A DNA stretch of 64,000 nucleotides from Burkholderiaceae bacterium (GTDB taxonomy: Bacteria > Pseudomonadota > Gammaproteobacteria > Burkholderiales > Burkholderiaceae_F): contig JALHMQ010000012.1 in assembly GCA_022843955.1 (NCBI GenBank), positions 21,522 to 85,521 of the forward strand. Direction: 5' to 3'. Positions 27,402 through 36,873 of this stretch are shown here, piece after piece; position 1 is the first letter of the stretch; each line of letters starts with the position of its first letter. The translations under genes and the position numbers were made by a program. The notes under the pieces were generated by a model that searched no databases, had not been told where the DNA came from, and worked only from the letters and a program-made list of their open reading frames with translations.

Positions 27402-28954
27402 GGCTTGACCATCCCTTCGCGCACGTTCCATGCCGGTGGGGCTGGGCGCGCGCCCAGCACCGCGTTCACATAGGCACGCCGGTCGGTCAACTGGGCCGCG
27501 GCGGCGTGGGTGTACTTCGACAGCGGTCCGGCGAACACCGCCGCGCCAACGATCAGCAGCAGCAACAGGGCGATCGCTGCACGCTCGCTGCCGGAGGCTG
27601 CGCGCACCACCACGCCGGCAGTCGTATCGACCGGCGACTTCCAGAACAACGTGCTGCCGGCGCGGCCGAGGGAGAAGATGATGGCCAGGCCAGAGAGCAG
27701 CACCACGACCCAGGTGCCCACGACCTGCGGACTGGCGGTCGCCGCCTTCAGCAGCAGCGCCTTGCCCAGGAAGCCAGCCAGCGGCGGCATGCCGGCGGCG
27801 CTGATGGCGAACACGAGGAACAGCACGCCCAGCATGATCGGCGACACCGACCAGGCGCTCCCGTCCATGGTGTCGCCCGCGATGCGCGACTGGTCGATGC
27901 GGTCGACCAGCAGGAACATGCCGGCCGCCATGAACGTGCTGGGCACCAGGTAGAACAGGCCGGCGGCAATGGTCCCGCGCGTGCCCAGCCCGAGCGCCAG
28001 CAGCAGTGTGCCGGCCGAGGCGACCACCAGGTAGGCGACCAGCGTGCGCAGGCGGATCGCCGACATCACGCCCAGCGCCGCCAGCGCCAACGTGCCCATT
28101 GCCAGCCAGGCGAGCCAGGGCTGCGCCAGGTGCGCGGCTGGCCCGGCCTCAGCGCCGAATACCAGCGTGAACACGCGCGCGATCACGTAGATGCCCACCT
28201 TGGTCATGATCGCGAACAGGGCTGCCACCGGCGCAGTCGCCGCGGCGTAGGTATCCGGCAGCCAGAAGTACAGCGGCAGCAAGGCCGCCTTCACGCAAAA
28301 CACCACCAGCAGCAACAGGCCGGCGCTCTGGATCAGCGCAGCATCGTTGCCGCTGGCGGCGGCCACGCGCACAGCGAGGTCGGCCATGTTCAACGTGCCG
28401 GTGACGCCGTACAGCAGGCTCACCGCGATCAGGAACAGCCCCGAGCCGGCGAGGTTGAAGGTCACGTAGTGCACCGAGGCACGCAGCCGGGCGCGGCCAC
28501 CACCGTGCAGCAGCAGGCCGTACGAGGCGATCAGCAGCACCTCGAAGAAGACGAAGAGGTTGAACAGATCAGCGGTGAGAAACGCGCCGTTCAAACCCAT
28601 CATCTGGAACTGGAACAAGGCGTAGAAATGCGGCCCGCGCGCCGCTGTGCCGGCGCGCGCGTACAGCAGGGCGGCCAGCCCGACCAGCGCCGCCAGCACC
28701 AGCATCAGCGCCGAGAGGCGATCCAGCGCCAGCGCAATGCCAAAGGGTGCGCGCCAGTTGCCGACCAGGTAGCCGTGGATCGAACCGCCCGCCGCAACCG
28801 ACAGCAGGTACACCGTCACCGCCAGCAGCACCAGCGACGACACGATCGACACCGGCCACAGCAACTGCGGGCGACTGCGCTCGAGCAGCAGCAGCAGCGC
28901 CGCCACCAACAGCGGCAGCACCACCGGCACGATGATCCAGTGCGGCCAGTTCAT
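27398..28954 (-). CDS. mrpD: Na+/H+ antiporter subunit MrpD/MnhD
   Basis: A 518-residue membrane protein of the NuoL/M/N-like proton-channel family, subunit D of the Mrp antiporter. It has about fourteen helices. The family core, with a Glu in an early helix (FFEVLLIASYG near residue 130) and membrane Lys in KAALLPLYFWLPDTYAAATAPVAAL near residue 225 (pieces: KAALLPLYFWLPDTY), is intact. Its start overlaps the mrpC stop by 4 bases. Confidence 0.95.
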   Translation of the reverse strand: MNWPHWIIVPVVLPLLVAALLLLLERSRPQLLWPVSIVSSLVLLAVTVYLLSVAAGGSIHGYLVGNWRAPFGIALALDRLSALMLVLAALVGLAALLYARAGTAARGPHFYALFQFQMMGLNGAFLTADLFNLFVFFEVLLIASYGLLLHGGGRARLRASVHYVTFNLAGSGLFLIAVSLLYGVTGTLNMADLAVRVAAASGNDAALIQSAGLLLLVVFCVKAALLPLYFWLPDTYAAATAPVAALFAIMTKVGIYVIARVFTLVFGAEAGPAAHLAQPWLAWLAMGTLALAALGVMSAIRLRTLVAYLVVASAGTLLLALGLGTRGTIAAGLFYLVPSTFMAAGMFLLVDRIDQSRIAGDTMDGSAWSVSPIMLGVLFLVFAISAAGMPPLAGFLGKALLLKAATASPQVVGTWVVVLLSGLAIIFSLGRAGSTLFWKSPVDTTAGVVVRAASGSERAAIALLLLLIVGAAVFAGPLSKYTHAAAAQLTDRRAYVNAVLGARPAPPAWNVREGMVKP

Positions 28955-29313
28955 GGGCGCGGCTCGCTCGGCGGCGGCTCGACGCCGTCGACGTGGTCGG
29001 TGCCGGTCTCGGCATGCGCGCGCAACGCGATCACCAGCATCACCGCGGTCATTGCAAAGCCGATCACGATCGCTGTGAGCACCAGCGCCTGCGGCAGCGG
29101 GTCGGCATAGTTGGCCAACGTGGGTGTCAGTGCAGAGTCGATGATCGGCGGCCGCCCGATCGTGATGCGACCCATCAGGAAGATGAACACGTTGACCGCA
29201 TAGGACAGCAGCGTCAGTCCGAGGATCAGGTCGAACGTACGCGCCCGCAGCATCAGGTAGATGCCGGTGGTGGTGAGGATCCCGACCGCCGAGGCGAACA
29301 GCAGCGCGATCAT
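28951..29313 (-). CDS. mrpC: Na+/H+ antiporter subunit MrpC/MnhC
   Basis: A 120-residue three-helix protein of the NuoK-like family, subunit C of the Mrp antiporter. It shows GIYLMLRARTFDLILGLTLLSYAVNVFIF near residue 17 (pieces: LRARTFDLILGLTLLSYAVN) and DPLPQALVLTAIVIGFA near residue 71. The start overlaps the mrpA stop (ATGA). A larger frame running to 31368 on this strand is a shadow of mrpA, not an extension. Confidence 0.95.
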   Translation of the reverse strand: MIALLFASAVGILTTTGIYLMLRARTFDLILGLTLLSYAVNVFIFLMGRITIGRPPIIDSALTPTLANYADPLPQALVLTAIVIGFAMTAVMLVIALRAHAETGTDHVDGVEPPPSEPRP

Positions 29314-32189
29314 GGCTTGTCCTCCGTGACCCGCTCGTCGTCGCTCGCCGTGCCGGTGGCGGCCACCTGCGGGTGTGTCAGGCGCGCGATCGAGCCCAGC
29401 GCCACCATCGTCGCGCCGACCACGGTCAGGTACACGCCGAGGTCGAACACTGCCGCACTGGCCAGCGGCACCGCGCCGAACGGCCAGATCACCGGGTAGT
29501 CGTAGGTGCTGGTCAAGAAAGGACTGCCGAAGAACCACGACGCCACCCCGATCAGGCCCGCCACCAGCAGGCCCCAGCCGATCCAGCCGCGAAAGTCCGT
29601 GCCCATGCGTTGCGCCACCCAGGCGCCGCCATTGGCGACGAACATCAGAATCAGCGCGATCGACAGGACCAGTCCGGCGATGAAGCCGCCGCCCGGCTGG
29701 TTGTGGCCGCGCAGAAACAGGAACACCGAGACCAGGATGGCCAGCGGCAGGATCAGGCGCGACGCCAGTTGCAGCACCAGCGGATAGCGCTCGGCATCGT
29801 TGCGACCGTTGACCACCGTCGACGGCGCGGTCGGCACGAACCCGGCCAGCAGCGCGAACACGATGATGCCGGCGATGCCCAGCACGGTGATCTCGCCCAG
29901 CGTATCGAAGCCGCGGTAGTCGACCAGGATCACGTTGACCGCATTCGACCCGCCGCCCTCGGGCACCGTGGTGCTGAGGAAGTACGGCGAGATCGAGTCG
30001 ACCGGCCGCGTGAGCACCAGGTAAGCGAGCGCCGAGGTGCCGAGCCCGGCCACGCAGGCAATCGCCGCGTGGCCCCACTTCTTCGGGCTGTAGCGGAACG
30101 GCACGCCCTCGGGGCGTCCTTCGCGGGGCAGCCAATTGAGCGCCAGCATCATCAGGATGATCGTCACCACTTCGACCAGCACCTGGGTCAATGCGAGATC
30201 CGGCGCGGACAGGTAGACGAACGCGAGACTCACCACCAGCCCGGTGGCACCGAGCAGGATCAGCGCCAGCAGGCGCTGACGATGCGCCACCACGGTGCCG
30301 ATCGCGGCCGCCATGCCGATCAGCCAGAGCGCGCTGACCGCCAGGTCGGGCGCCGGCAGCTCGACCGAGCCCGAGCCGAAATCCAGGCCGCGCAGCAACG
30401 GCAGTGCCCCCGCGGCCACCGACATGATCACCAGCAGCGCCAGATAACGCTGCAACTGACCGTTCTGCAGGGCGCCGGTCAGCGCGCTCGCCGCACGCAC
30501 CAGCAGGTCGGCGCCTGCGGCGAAGAAGTCGCGCCCGCCCTTCACGATCCACAGCGGCAGCTTCTCCAGGCGATGCAGGCCGACCAGCCGGTGCAGCAGC
30601 ACGTACAGCAGCAGCCCGCCCACCAGGGCGATAGCCGACATGATCAGCGGCAGGTTCACCCCGTGCCACAGCGCCAGCTTGTAGGCGGGCATGGGGCCGC
30701 CGGAGCCACCGAACAGCGCCGCCTGCGCCGCCACCGCCAGCGTCGGGCCGATCGTGATGCCAGGCACCAGACCCACCACCAGGCACAGCACCACCAGGAT
30801 TTCCACCGGCACGCGCATGAACATCGGCGGTTCGTGCGGCACCTTGGGCAGCTCCTTGGGCGAGCCGTTGAAGAACACCTCGTAGATGAAGCGCGCCGAG
30901 TAGGTGACGCTGAACACACCGGCCAGGGTGGCACCGAGGGGCAGCAATACCTGCATCGCGGCGTAGCCCTCCTTGCCCACCGCCTCGGTGAAGAACATCT
31001 CCTTCGACAGGAAGCCGTTGAGCAGCGGCACGCCGGCCATGGCGGCGCTGGCGATCATCGCCAGCGTGGCCGTCCACGGCATGAACTTCCACAGGCCGTT
31101 GAGCCGGCGCATGTCGCGACTGCCGGTCTCGTGGTCGATGATGCCGGCCGCCATGAACAGCGACGCCTTGAAGGTGGCGTGATTGATGATATGGAACACG
31201 CCCGCCACCACCGCCAGCTGCGTATCGAGGCCGAACAGCAGCGTGATCAGACCCAGGTGACTGATCGTCGAATAGGCAAGCAGCCCCTTGAGGTCGTGCT
31301 TGAAGATCGCGATGTACGCGCCGATCAGCAGGGTGGTCAGCCCGGTGAGCGAGACCATCCAGAACCACAGGTCAGAGCCCGACAGCGCCGGGTACATGCG
31401 CGCCAGCAGAAACACGCCCGCCTTCACCATGGTGGCCGAATGCAGGTACGCCGACACCGGCGTCGGTGCGGCCATCGCGTGCGGCAGCCAGAAGTGGAAC
31501 GGGAACTGCGCGCTCTTGGTGAAGCAGCCCAGCAGCACCAGCACCAGCGCCGGCAGGTACAGCGGATGAGCGCGGATCACCTCGCCCGCCTGCAGCACCC
31601 GATCGAGGTCGTAGCTGCCGACGATGTTGCCGATGATCAGCACGCCCCCCAGCAGCGCCAGGCCGCCGGCACCGGTGATGGTGAGCGCCATGCGCGCGCC
31701 CTCGCGCGCATCGCTGCGGCCGTTCCAGTAGCCGATCAGCAGGAACGACGACAGGCTGGTCAGTTCCCAGAACACCACCAGCAGCAGCAGGTTGTCGGCC
31801 AGCACGATGCCCAGCATCGCGCCCATGAACAGCAGCAGGAACATGAAGAAGCGGCGCGCCGGGTCACTCGCGGCCAGGTAGTAGGCGGCATACAGCACGA
31901 TCAGCGCGCCGATGGCGCAGATCAGCATCGCGAACAGGAACGCCAGGCCATCGACGCGGAAGCCGAAAGCCAGACCGAGCGCCGGCACCCAATCGATCCG
32001 CCAGCGCAGCACCTCGCCCGCATACACGGCCGGCGCGGCCATCAGCAGGATCGCCACCGCCAGCAGCGCCACCGCGCCGGCGACCCACGCCGCCCCACGG
32101 CGCGATTGCGACGGCATCGTCGCCAGCACCGCCGCCCCGGCGAACGGCAGCAGCGCCAGGACAGGCAGAAGGATCGGAGCGAACGACAC
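29310..32189 (-). CDS. mrpA: Na+/H+ antiporter subunit A/B fusion (MrpAB)
   Basis: A 959-residue fused MrpA-MrpB subunit of the cation/proton antiporter. The NuoL-like part (about 1-500) holds the quinone-oxidoreductase-type channel core, with VFWELTSLSSFLLIGYW near residue 140 and KSAQFPFHFWLPHAMAAPTPVSAYLHSATMVKAG near residue 225 (pieces: FPFHFWLPHAM). The C-terminal ~150 residues form an MrpB domain with GHNQPGGGFIAGL near residue 825. GTG 32189 is preferred since it leads straight into the first helix; TTG 32270 is the other option. It is the first gene of mrpAB-C-D-E-F-G. Confidence 0.93.
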   Translation of the reverse strand: MSFAPILLPVLALLPFAGAAVLATMPSQSRRGAAWVAGAVALLAVAILLMAAPAVYAGEVLRWRIDWVPALGLAFGFRVDGLAFLFAMLICAIGALIVLYAAYYLAASDPARRFFMFLLLFMGAMLGIVLADNLLLLVVFWELTSLSSFLLIGYWNGRSDAREGARMALTITGAGGLALLGGVLIIGNIVGSYDLDRVLQAGEVIRAHPLYLPALVLVLLGCFTKSAQFPFHFWLPHAMAAPTPVSAYLHSATMVKAGVFLLARMYPALSGSDLWFWMVSLTGLTTLLIGAYIAIFKHDLKGLLAYSTISHLGLITLLFGLDTQLAVVAGVFHIINHATFKASLFMAAGIIDHETGSRDMRRLNGLWKFMPWTATLAMIASAAMAGVPLLNGFLSKEMFFTEAVGKEGYAAMQVLLPLGATLAGVFSVTYSARFIYEVFFNGSPKELPKVPHEPPMFMRVPVEILVVLCLVVGLVPGITIGPTLAVAAQAALFGGSGGPMPAYKLALWHGVNLPLIMSAIALVGGLLLYVLLHRLVGLHRLEKLPLWIVKGGRDFFAAGADLLVRAASALTGALQNGQLQRYLALLVIMSVAAGALPLLRGLDFGSGSVELPAPDLAVSALWLIGMAAAIGTVVAHRQRLLALILLGATGLVVSLAFVYLSAPDLALTQVLVEVVTIILMMLALNWLPREGRPEGVPFRYSPKKWGHAAIACVAGLGTSALAYLVLTRPVDSISPYFLSTTVPEGGGSNAVNVILVDYRGFDTLGEITVLGIAGIIVFALLAGFVPTAPSTVVNGRNDAERYPLVLQLASRLILPLAILVSVFLFLRGHNQPGGGFIAGLVLSIALILMFVANGGAWVAQRMGTDFRGWIGWGLLVAGLIGVASWFFGSPFLTSTYDYPVIWPFGAVPLASAAVFDLGVYLTVVGATMVALGSIARLTHPQVAATGTASDDERVTEDKP

Positions 32190-32374
32190 GATGGAGCGTC
32201 TGGAGGTGTTCGGCGGGGTGGAGCTGCGATTGAAGCTGCGATTAGAAGCTGCGACTCGCTTGCTGCGCAACCGTCAGCGGGCGGCCGCGCAGCGCGGGCT
32301 GAAGCTTAACGTCTCGGCGTGTTTCGCACGTCGCGCGGTGCCCGGTGTTATCCCGTCTGGCCGACGAGGCCCGC

Positions 32375-33454
32375 TCAGTGCGTCCCGGCATCATCGCTGC
32401 GACGGCGAATCACCGCGACGACCAGCGTCACGAGGGTGAGCGGAATGACGAAGGTCAGCATCGCCTGCGAGAAGCGCGGCAGCAGCTCGTGCTGCTGCGA
32501 GGCCATGATCAGGTAGGCGGTGTAGGCGACGTAGTAGGCGATGAATACGCCGCCTTCCCAGCGGGCGATCTGGCGGCCGGTGAGGAAGATCGGCAGGCAG
32601 GCAAAGGCGACCGCGATCATCACCCACAGGTCGAAGTTCAGCAGCGCTGGCGACAGCGGCAGGCCCTCGGCGGCGACCATGCCCGACAGGCCCAGGCAGC
32701 CAAGTATGTTGAAGGTGTTGCTGCCGACCACGTTGCCGACCGCGATGTCGCGCTCGCCCTTCAACGCTGCCGTCACCGAGGTGGCGACTTCCGGCATCGA
32801 GGTACCGGCGGCGATGATCGTCAGGCCGATGACCAGATCGCTCACCCCCAACTGACGGGCAAAGGCGACGGCCGCCGTCACCAGCCAGTCGGAGCCGAAC
32901 ACCAGCAGCACAAGTCCGGCAGCGACCAGCAACAGCTGCGCCGCCCAATGACTGCCCCAGCCGCGCTGCGCCGGCAGCTCGGACGTCGCCACCGCCTGGG
33001 CCGCCTGGCCCTCCCGGCGCGACTGCACGATCAGGAACACCGTGTAGACGATCAGCAGGCCGAACAGCAGCGCGGCGTCGAAGAAGCTGATGCGGCCGTC
33101 GAGACTGACGGCCAGCAGCAGCAGCGAGGCGCCGATCATGATCGGCACCTCCTGGCGGATCAGCTGCACGTGCACGACGAGCGGCGTGATCAAAGCGCTC
33201 AGGCCGAGGATGAACAGCACGTTGAAGATGTTGCTGCCGACCACGTTGCCGACCGCGATGTCCGCCTTGCCTTCCAGCGCGGCGCCGACCGACACCGCGA
33301 CTTCTGGCGAGCTGGTCCCGAATGCCACGATGGTCAGGCCGACCACCAGCGGTGATACGCCGAAGGCGAGCGCCAGTTGCGAGGCGCCGCGCACCAGAAG
33401 TGACGCGCCGGCGATCAGCGCAACCAGTCCAGCGAGGAAGAGAAGCAAGTTCAT
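32375..33454 (-). CDS. yrbG: Ca2+/Na+ antiporter (CaCA family, YrbG-like)
   Basis: A 359-residue inner-membrane cation antiporter with ten to eleven helices. The two inverted alpha-repeats that bind cations are clear: VAFGTSSPEVAVSVGAAL near residue 43 with GNVVGSNIFNVL near residue 69, and AAGTSMPEVATSVTAAL near residue 215 with GNVVGSNTFNILG near residue 242. It probably exchanges Ca2+ for Na+ or H+. It lies 185 bases upstream of the Mrp operon on the same strand. Confidence 0.93.
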   Translation of the reverse strand: MNLLLFLAGLVALIAGASLLVRGASQLALAFGVSPLVVGLTIVAFGTSSPEVAVSVGAALEGKADIAVGNVVGSNIFNVLFILGLSALITPLVVHVQLIRQEVPIMIGASLLLLAVSLDGRISFFDAALLFGLLIVYTVFLIVQSRREGQAAQAVATSELPAQRGWGSHWAAQLLLVAAGLVLLVFGSDWLVTAAVAFARQLGVSDLVIGLTIIAAGTSMPEVATSVTAALKGERDIAVGNVVGSNTFNILGCLGLSGMVAAEGLPLSPALLNFDLWVMIAVAFACLPIFLTGRQIARWEGGVFIAYYVAYTAYLIMASQQHELLPRFSQAMLTFVIPLTLVTLVVAVIRRRSDDAGTH

Positions 33455-33821
33455 GGCGTCATGGGCAGGGACAGGGCGCGGCAGCGTATCAGGCCGCGAC
33501 CGCCGTTTCGCTGCGTGGATTGCCGCCGGTGCTTACGCGGAAACCCGATGCAACCAGTCTGTGGGAACACAGGCAAGGGCAAGTCAATGCAGACCGTGGC
33601 GATCGTCACGCCGGCCGAGCCGACCGCCTGCAGCCGCACCCATCGATGACCAGCGCACCCACCCTCGCATTGGCTGCGACGGCATGCCGACAGGCCGGGC
33701 TCACGTCATTGGCAGCGGCACCCGCAGAAGTTCCAGGCGGGCATCAGCCACAGCGCGCGACGTGACAGCAGCCGCAGACGCGCCCAGCCCTGCGTTCCGG
33801 GCGCCGCACCGCCTCGTGCAT
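33455..33821. other. intergenic stretch without recognised gene
   Basis: 367 bases between yrbG and lutC. The only feature is a small hairpin around 33561-33575 (CTGTG...CACAG) within otherwise unremarkable GC-rich sequence. Short open frames exist on both strands (for example 33461-33649 plus and 33451-33639 minus), but none has a ribosome site or recognisable product. Confidence 0.5.
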
Positions 33822-34517
33822 CTACTCGTCCGTCACCAGCACGATGTGGACCCGGAACGGGCCATGGGCGCCGAGCACGATGGTCTGCTCGATGTCGCCG
33901 GTGCGCGACGGGCCGCTCACCATATTGACCGCGCGCGGCATCATGTTCTGCGCACCGCCTCGCTCGGCACGCATCAGCGCGAACGCGTCTTCCATCGTGG
34001 CAACGATGCGCGACGCCGGCACCAGCGCGATATGGGTGGCCGGCAGCAGGTGGGTCGAGGCGGGCGTGGCCTCGCTCGACAGCAGCACCACGGTGCCGGT
34101 CTCCGCCAGTGCGCAGAAGCACCCGGTGATGCCGACCGGATCGGCGCCGGCGGACTCGTCGCGCCGCGGTGGCCGCGCCTGCACTTGCACGCCGGCGGCC
34201 GCCCAGTCCAGATGCGTCAGCGTGGACCAGATCACCGCCTGCGTGCCGAGCTGGTTCTTCTCCAGGTAGCGGGCGATGGCGGCGGGCGCCTCGGTGCTGC
34301 GACCCACCTCCTCCACCGTGCTCGCCATGCGCTCGCTCATCGCGGTGAAGCGCAACTTGAGGTCGCCGGCGATCGCCGGCTGCGGACCAACCGGGTGGCG
34401 CGTGAGGTAGTTATCGACCTCGGCGCGCTCGGGGGCGGTGATCGCCGGGCCGCGTCGCTGGTTGGTGCGAATGCGGGCGAAGATGTTGGCGCGCGCCTTG
34501 GAGGTGTCCATGGTCAT
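33822..34517 (-). CDS. lutC: LutC/YkgG family protein (lactate utilisation)
   Basis: A 231-residue protein of the LUD domain family to which LutC of the LutABC L-lactate oxidation complex belongs. Characteristic are GITGCFCALAETGTVVLLSS near residue 130 (pieces: GITGCFCALAETGTVV) and the C-terminal RTGDIEQTIVLGAHGPFRVHIVLV near residue 204 (pieces: TGDIEQTIVLGAHGP). The start is ATG 34517, or 34511 two codons later. LutA and LutB are absent from the window; the neighbour upstream is an aminotransferase, 13 bases away, so it is likely co-transcribed with that. Confidence 0.9.
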   Translation of the reverse strand: MTMDTSKARANIFARIRTNQRRGPAITAPERAEVDNYLTRHPVGPQPAIAGDLKLRFTAMSERMASTVEEVGRSTEAPAAIARYLEKNQLGTQAVIWSTLTHLDWAAAGVQVQARPPRRDESAGADPVGITGCFCALAETGTVVLLSSEATPASTHLLPATHIALVPASRIVATMEDAFALMRAERGGAQNMMPRAVNMVSGPSRTGDIEQTIVLGAHGPFRVHIVLVTDE

Positions 34518-34530
34518 GATGTCCGGTCGG

Positions 34531-35760
34531 CTAGGTCTGCGGCTTGCGGGAGTTGCGCTTGATGAAGTCGGCAATGCGTCCGACGCCCGCTTCGATCGCG
34601 GTTTCGCTGGCTGCGTAGGAGAAGCGGATGTGCTGGCCATCGCCTTGCACGCGTGGGCCGAAGTGGATGTCGGCGAGAACCGCCACGCCCGCCTCGTGCA
34701 GCAGCCGCCGGCGCAGCTCTTCGGAGTCGGCGGCGCCGATGCGCGCACACGCCTCGGTGACATTCGGCCACGCATAGAACGCGCCGCCCGGCGCGGCGCA
34801 CCGGAAGCCCGGCACCGCGTTGAGCAGGCGCACGATCAGATCGCGGCGGCTGCGAAAGCGCTCGCGCATCGCATCGGCCTCGTCCTGCGGGCCGTTGAGC
34901 GCCTGCACCGCCGCCCATTGGCTGATCTGCGTAGCGCAGCTTTCGGTGTTGGTGATCCAGCGCGTGAAAACGGGCGCCAATGCCTTGTTCGCGGTGAAGC
35001 CGATGCGCCAGCCGGTCATCGCGTAGGTCTTGGACGCCCCGTCCGAGATGATGGTGCGCTCACGCATGCCGGGCAGCGCGGCAATCGAGGTGAACTCGCC
35101 GCTGCTGTTCTCGTCCCGATAGACGAGCTTGCTGTAGATCTCATCGGCATAGACCCACACCTGCTCGTGACGGCGCAGCACCTCGGCGATCGCCTGCAGG
35201 TCCTGGCCGGTCAGCAGGCCGCCGGTCGGGTTGTGCGGCGTGTTCAGGATCAGCAGCCTGGTCTTCGGCGTGATGCGCGAAGCCAGCTCATCCGGGTCGA
35301 GCGCAAACTTGCGCGACTCGCGCAGCGGCAGGCCGACCGGCACTGCGCCATTGGCCAGGCACTGCGACTCATAGATCGGGAATCCCGGCACCGGGAAAAT
35401 CACTTCGTCGCCGGCGCCATAGTCGGTGACGCTGGCGATCGCGTAGGCGATAAAAGGCTTTGCTCCGGCACCGACGACCACCTCGTCGGGCGCGATGTCG
35501 ATGCCGCGCAGCTTGCTCATCGACGCCGCGGCGGCCGCTCGCAATTCGTCGATGCCCGCGGACGGCGTGTAGCCGTGCTTGCCGCCGCGGATCGCCGCGA
35601 CCGCGGCGTCCTGAATATGCGTCGGCGTGGGGAAGTCCGGCTGGCCGATGCAGAACGAGATCACGTCCTTGCCGGACCGGATCAGCGCGTTGACCTCGGC
35701 CAGGACGACGAAGGCGTTCTCGGTGCCGAGGCTGGCGGCGCGCTTGGACAGAGCAGGCAT
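34531..35760 (-). CDS. pyridoxal-phosphate-dependent aminotransferase (class I/II)
   Basis: A 409-residue fold-type I aminotransferase of the aspartate/aromatic type. The PLP lysine is in SDGASKTYAMTGWRIGF near residue 240, the Asn/Asp/Tyr pocket is visible in NTPHNPTGG near residue 175, and the C-terminal Arg is in VQGDGQHIRFSYA near residue 375. The stretch GDEVIFPVPGFPIYES near residue 120 recurs in degraded form at about 36.7 kb. The amino acid substrate is not determined. lutC follows directly. Confidence 0.93.
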   Translation of the reverse strand: MPALSKRAASLGTENAFVVLAEVNALIRSGKDVISFCIGQPDFPTPTHIQDAAVAAIRGGKHGYTPSAGIDELRAAAAASMSKLRGIDIAPDEVVVGAGAKPFIAYAIASVTDYGAGDEVIFPVPGFPIYESQCLANGAVPVGLPLRESRKFALDPDELASRITPKTRLLILNTPHNPTGGLLTGQDLQAIAEVLRRHEQVWVYADEIYSKLVYRDENSSGEFTSIAALPGMRERTIISDGASKTYAMTGWRIGFTANKALAPVFTRWITNTESCATQISQWAAVQALNGPQDEADAMRERFRSRRDLIVRLLNAVPGFRCAAPGGAFYAWPNVTEACARIGAADSEELRRRLLHEAGVAVLADIHFGPRVQGDGQHIRFSYAASETAIEAGVGRIADFIKRNSRKPQT

Positions 35761-35840
35761 TCGGGCTCGCGATCAGCGTCAGTGGTCGGTGATTCTAGCC
35801 GCCGACCACCCACTGCCGCGAGGATTGCCGCCGTCGATGC

Positions 35841-36404
35841 TCAGTCGTGGCGGTGATGGTGGTGACCACCGCCGCGCCGGCCCTGGCCGCCGATCTGTCC
35901 ACGGATCTCGCCGGCGGGAACAGCCGTGGTGTGGACGTTGACATAGGTGACGCCGGCGCGCAGCGCCGCCACCAGTTCATCGAACTCGCCGGCGGCGATC
36001 AACTGCCCGGCCGGCCCGATCACGCTGCTGGCCATCAGCATGCCGTTGACGTTGCCGCCAGCGGCCGGGCAGGTCGGCACGCTTGCGGCAACCGCGGCCG
36101 GCGCCGGATTGGTCGCGCTCTGGCACAGCCAGACGCTGATCCCGCCGTTGACGCCGGACTGGCCGACATGGATGTGCGACATCACCACCGTGCCCTGCAA
36201 TCCGCTGTACTCCAGTTCGTAGTAGATGGTGCCGGCGTCCTTGTCGATCCTGGCCTTGAACTCGCCGCTGCCGGGGCTGGAGACGGCTGGTACCTCCTGG
36301 TAGCCCTCGAGCTTCGTGCGTACCGTCTGCCCGAGTGCGCTGCCGGCCGCAAAGGCCAGTGCGAGTGCCGCTGCAAGCGTGGTGGCGATTTTTTTGTGCT
36401 GCAT
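35841..36404 (-). CDS. CHRD-domain protein with His-rich tail
   Basis: A 187-residue secreted protein: a cleavable signal peptide (about 1-25, ending SALGQ), then one CHRD domain (chordin-like fold) with YYELEYSGLQGTVVMSHIHVG near residue 66 (pieces: VVMSHIHVGQSGVNGG) and VNVHTTAVPAGEIRGQI near residue 155. The C-terminus is GRRGGGHHHHRHD, a likely metal-binding tail. ATG 36404 has GGAGG 7 bases upstream. In bacteria the function of CHRD proteins is not known. Confidence 0.88.
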   Translation of the reverse strand: MQHKKIATTLAAALALAFAAGSALGQTVRTKLEGYQEVPAVSSPGSGEFKARIDKDAGTIYYELEYSGLQGTVVMSHIHVGQSGVNGGISVWLCQSATNPAPAAVAASVPTCPAAGGNVNGMLMASSVIGPAGQLIAAGEFDELVAALRAGVTYVNVHTTAVPAGEIRGQIGGQGRRGGGHHHHRHD

Positions 36405-36609
36405 GGTTGACCTCCGGATGCGTGGACTGATGAAGGGGGGCTCGGTCTGAAAGGTGACGGCCGCGTGTCCACGCATTCCACGGCGATCCGGGGAGCCGAC
36501 TTCAGCCCGACCGTAGCCGGTGCGCGCGTCGCCACCAAGGTGGCAAACGGTCGCACGCGGATAGTTGGTAGGCCGCCTCGCGGGAAACAGCCCTCGCGCG
36601 CCACGTATT

Positions 36610-36765
36610 CCGCGGCAGCTGCGGATTTCGAACACGTGACGCAGATACGCGAGCAAGCCTCGTCCTCGCACAGGTTCTTTTCCAGCGAGTCAGACAGCTT
36701 TGCGAAGATCCGTAAGCCGGGCACCGGGAAGTTCACCTCGTCAGCGTACCGGCGGGCAGTGACCC
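36610..36765 (-). pseudogene. chimeric decayed fragment: aminotransferase piece joined to pncB 3' end
   Basis: On the minus strand, reading from about 36765, there is DEVNFPVPGLRIF, close to GDEVIFPVPGFPIY of the aminotransferase at 34531-35760. It runs straight into AKLSDSLEKNLCEDEA, close to [16 protein letters not shown] near the C-terminus of pncB at 36874-38058. After a one-base gap, LLAYLRHVFEIR continues the pncB tail in another frame. By eye about four fifths of the ~87 pncB-derived bases match. The rest of the 469-base gap holds a GC-rich hairpin at 36772-36800, possibly the pncB terminator, and nothing else I recognise. Confidence 0.65.
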
Positions 36766-36873
36766 GACACGCTTGCTTCGCAAGGTCAGGCGAAAGCAAG
36801 GCGCTCGAGGCGCTGTGCCGATCACCGCAGGAATCGTCGACGCGGTTGACAACACCACCGCGCGGGCGCCGGT

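Noticed and set aside
29373..32309. 978-codon open frame antisense to mrpAB
   Set aside because: Rich in Gln, Arg and His with no motif; it is the antisense of a highly hydrophobic gene.
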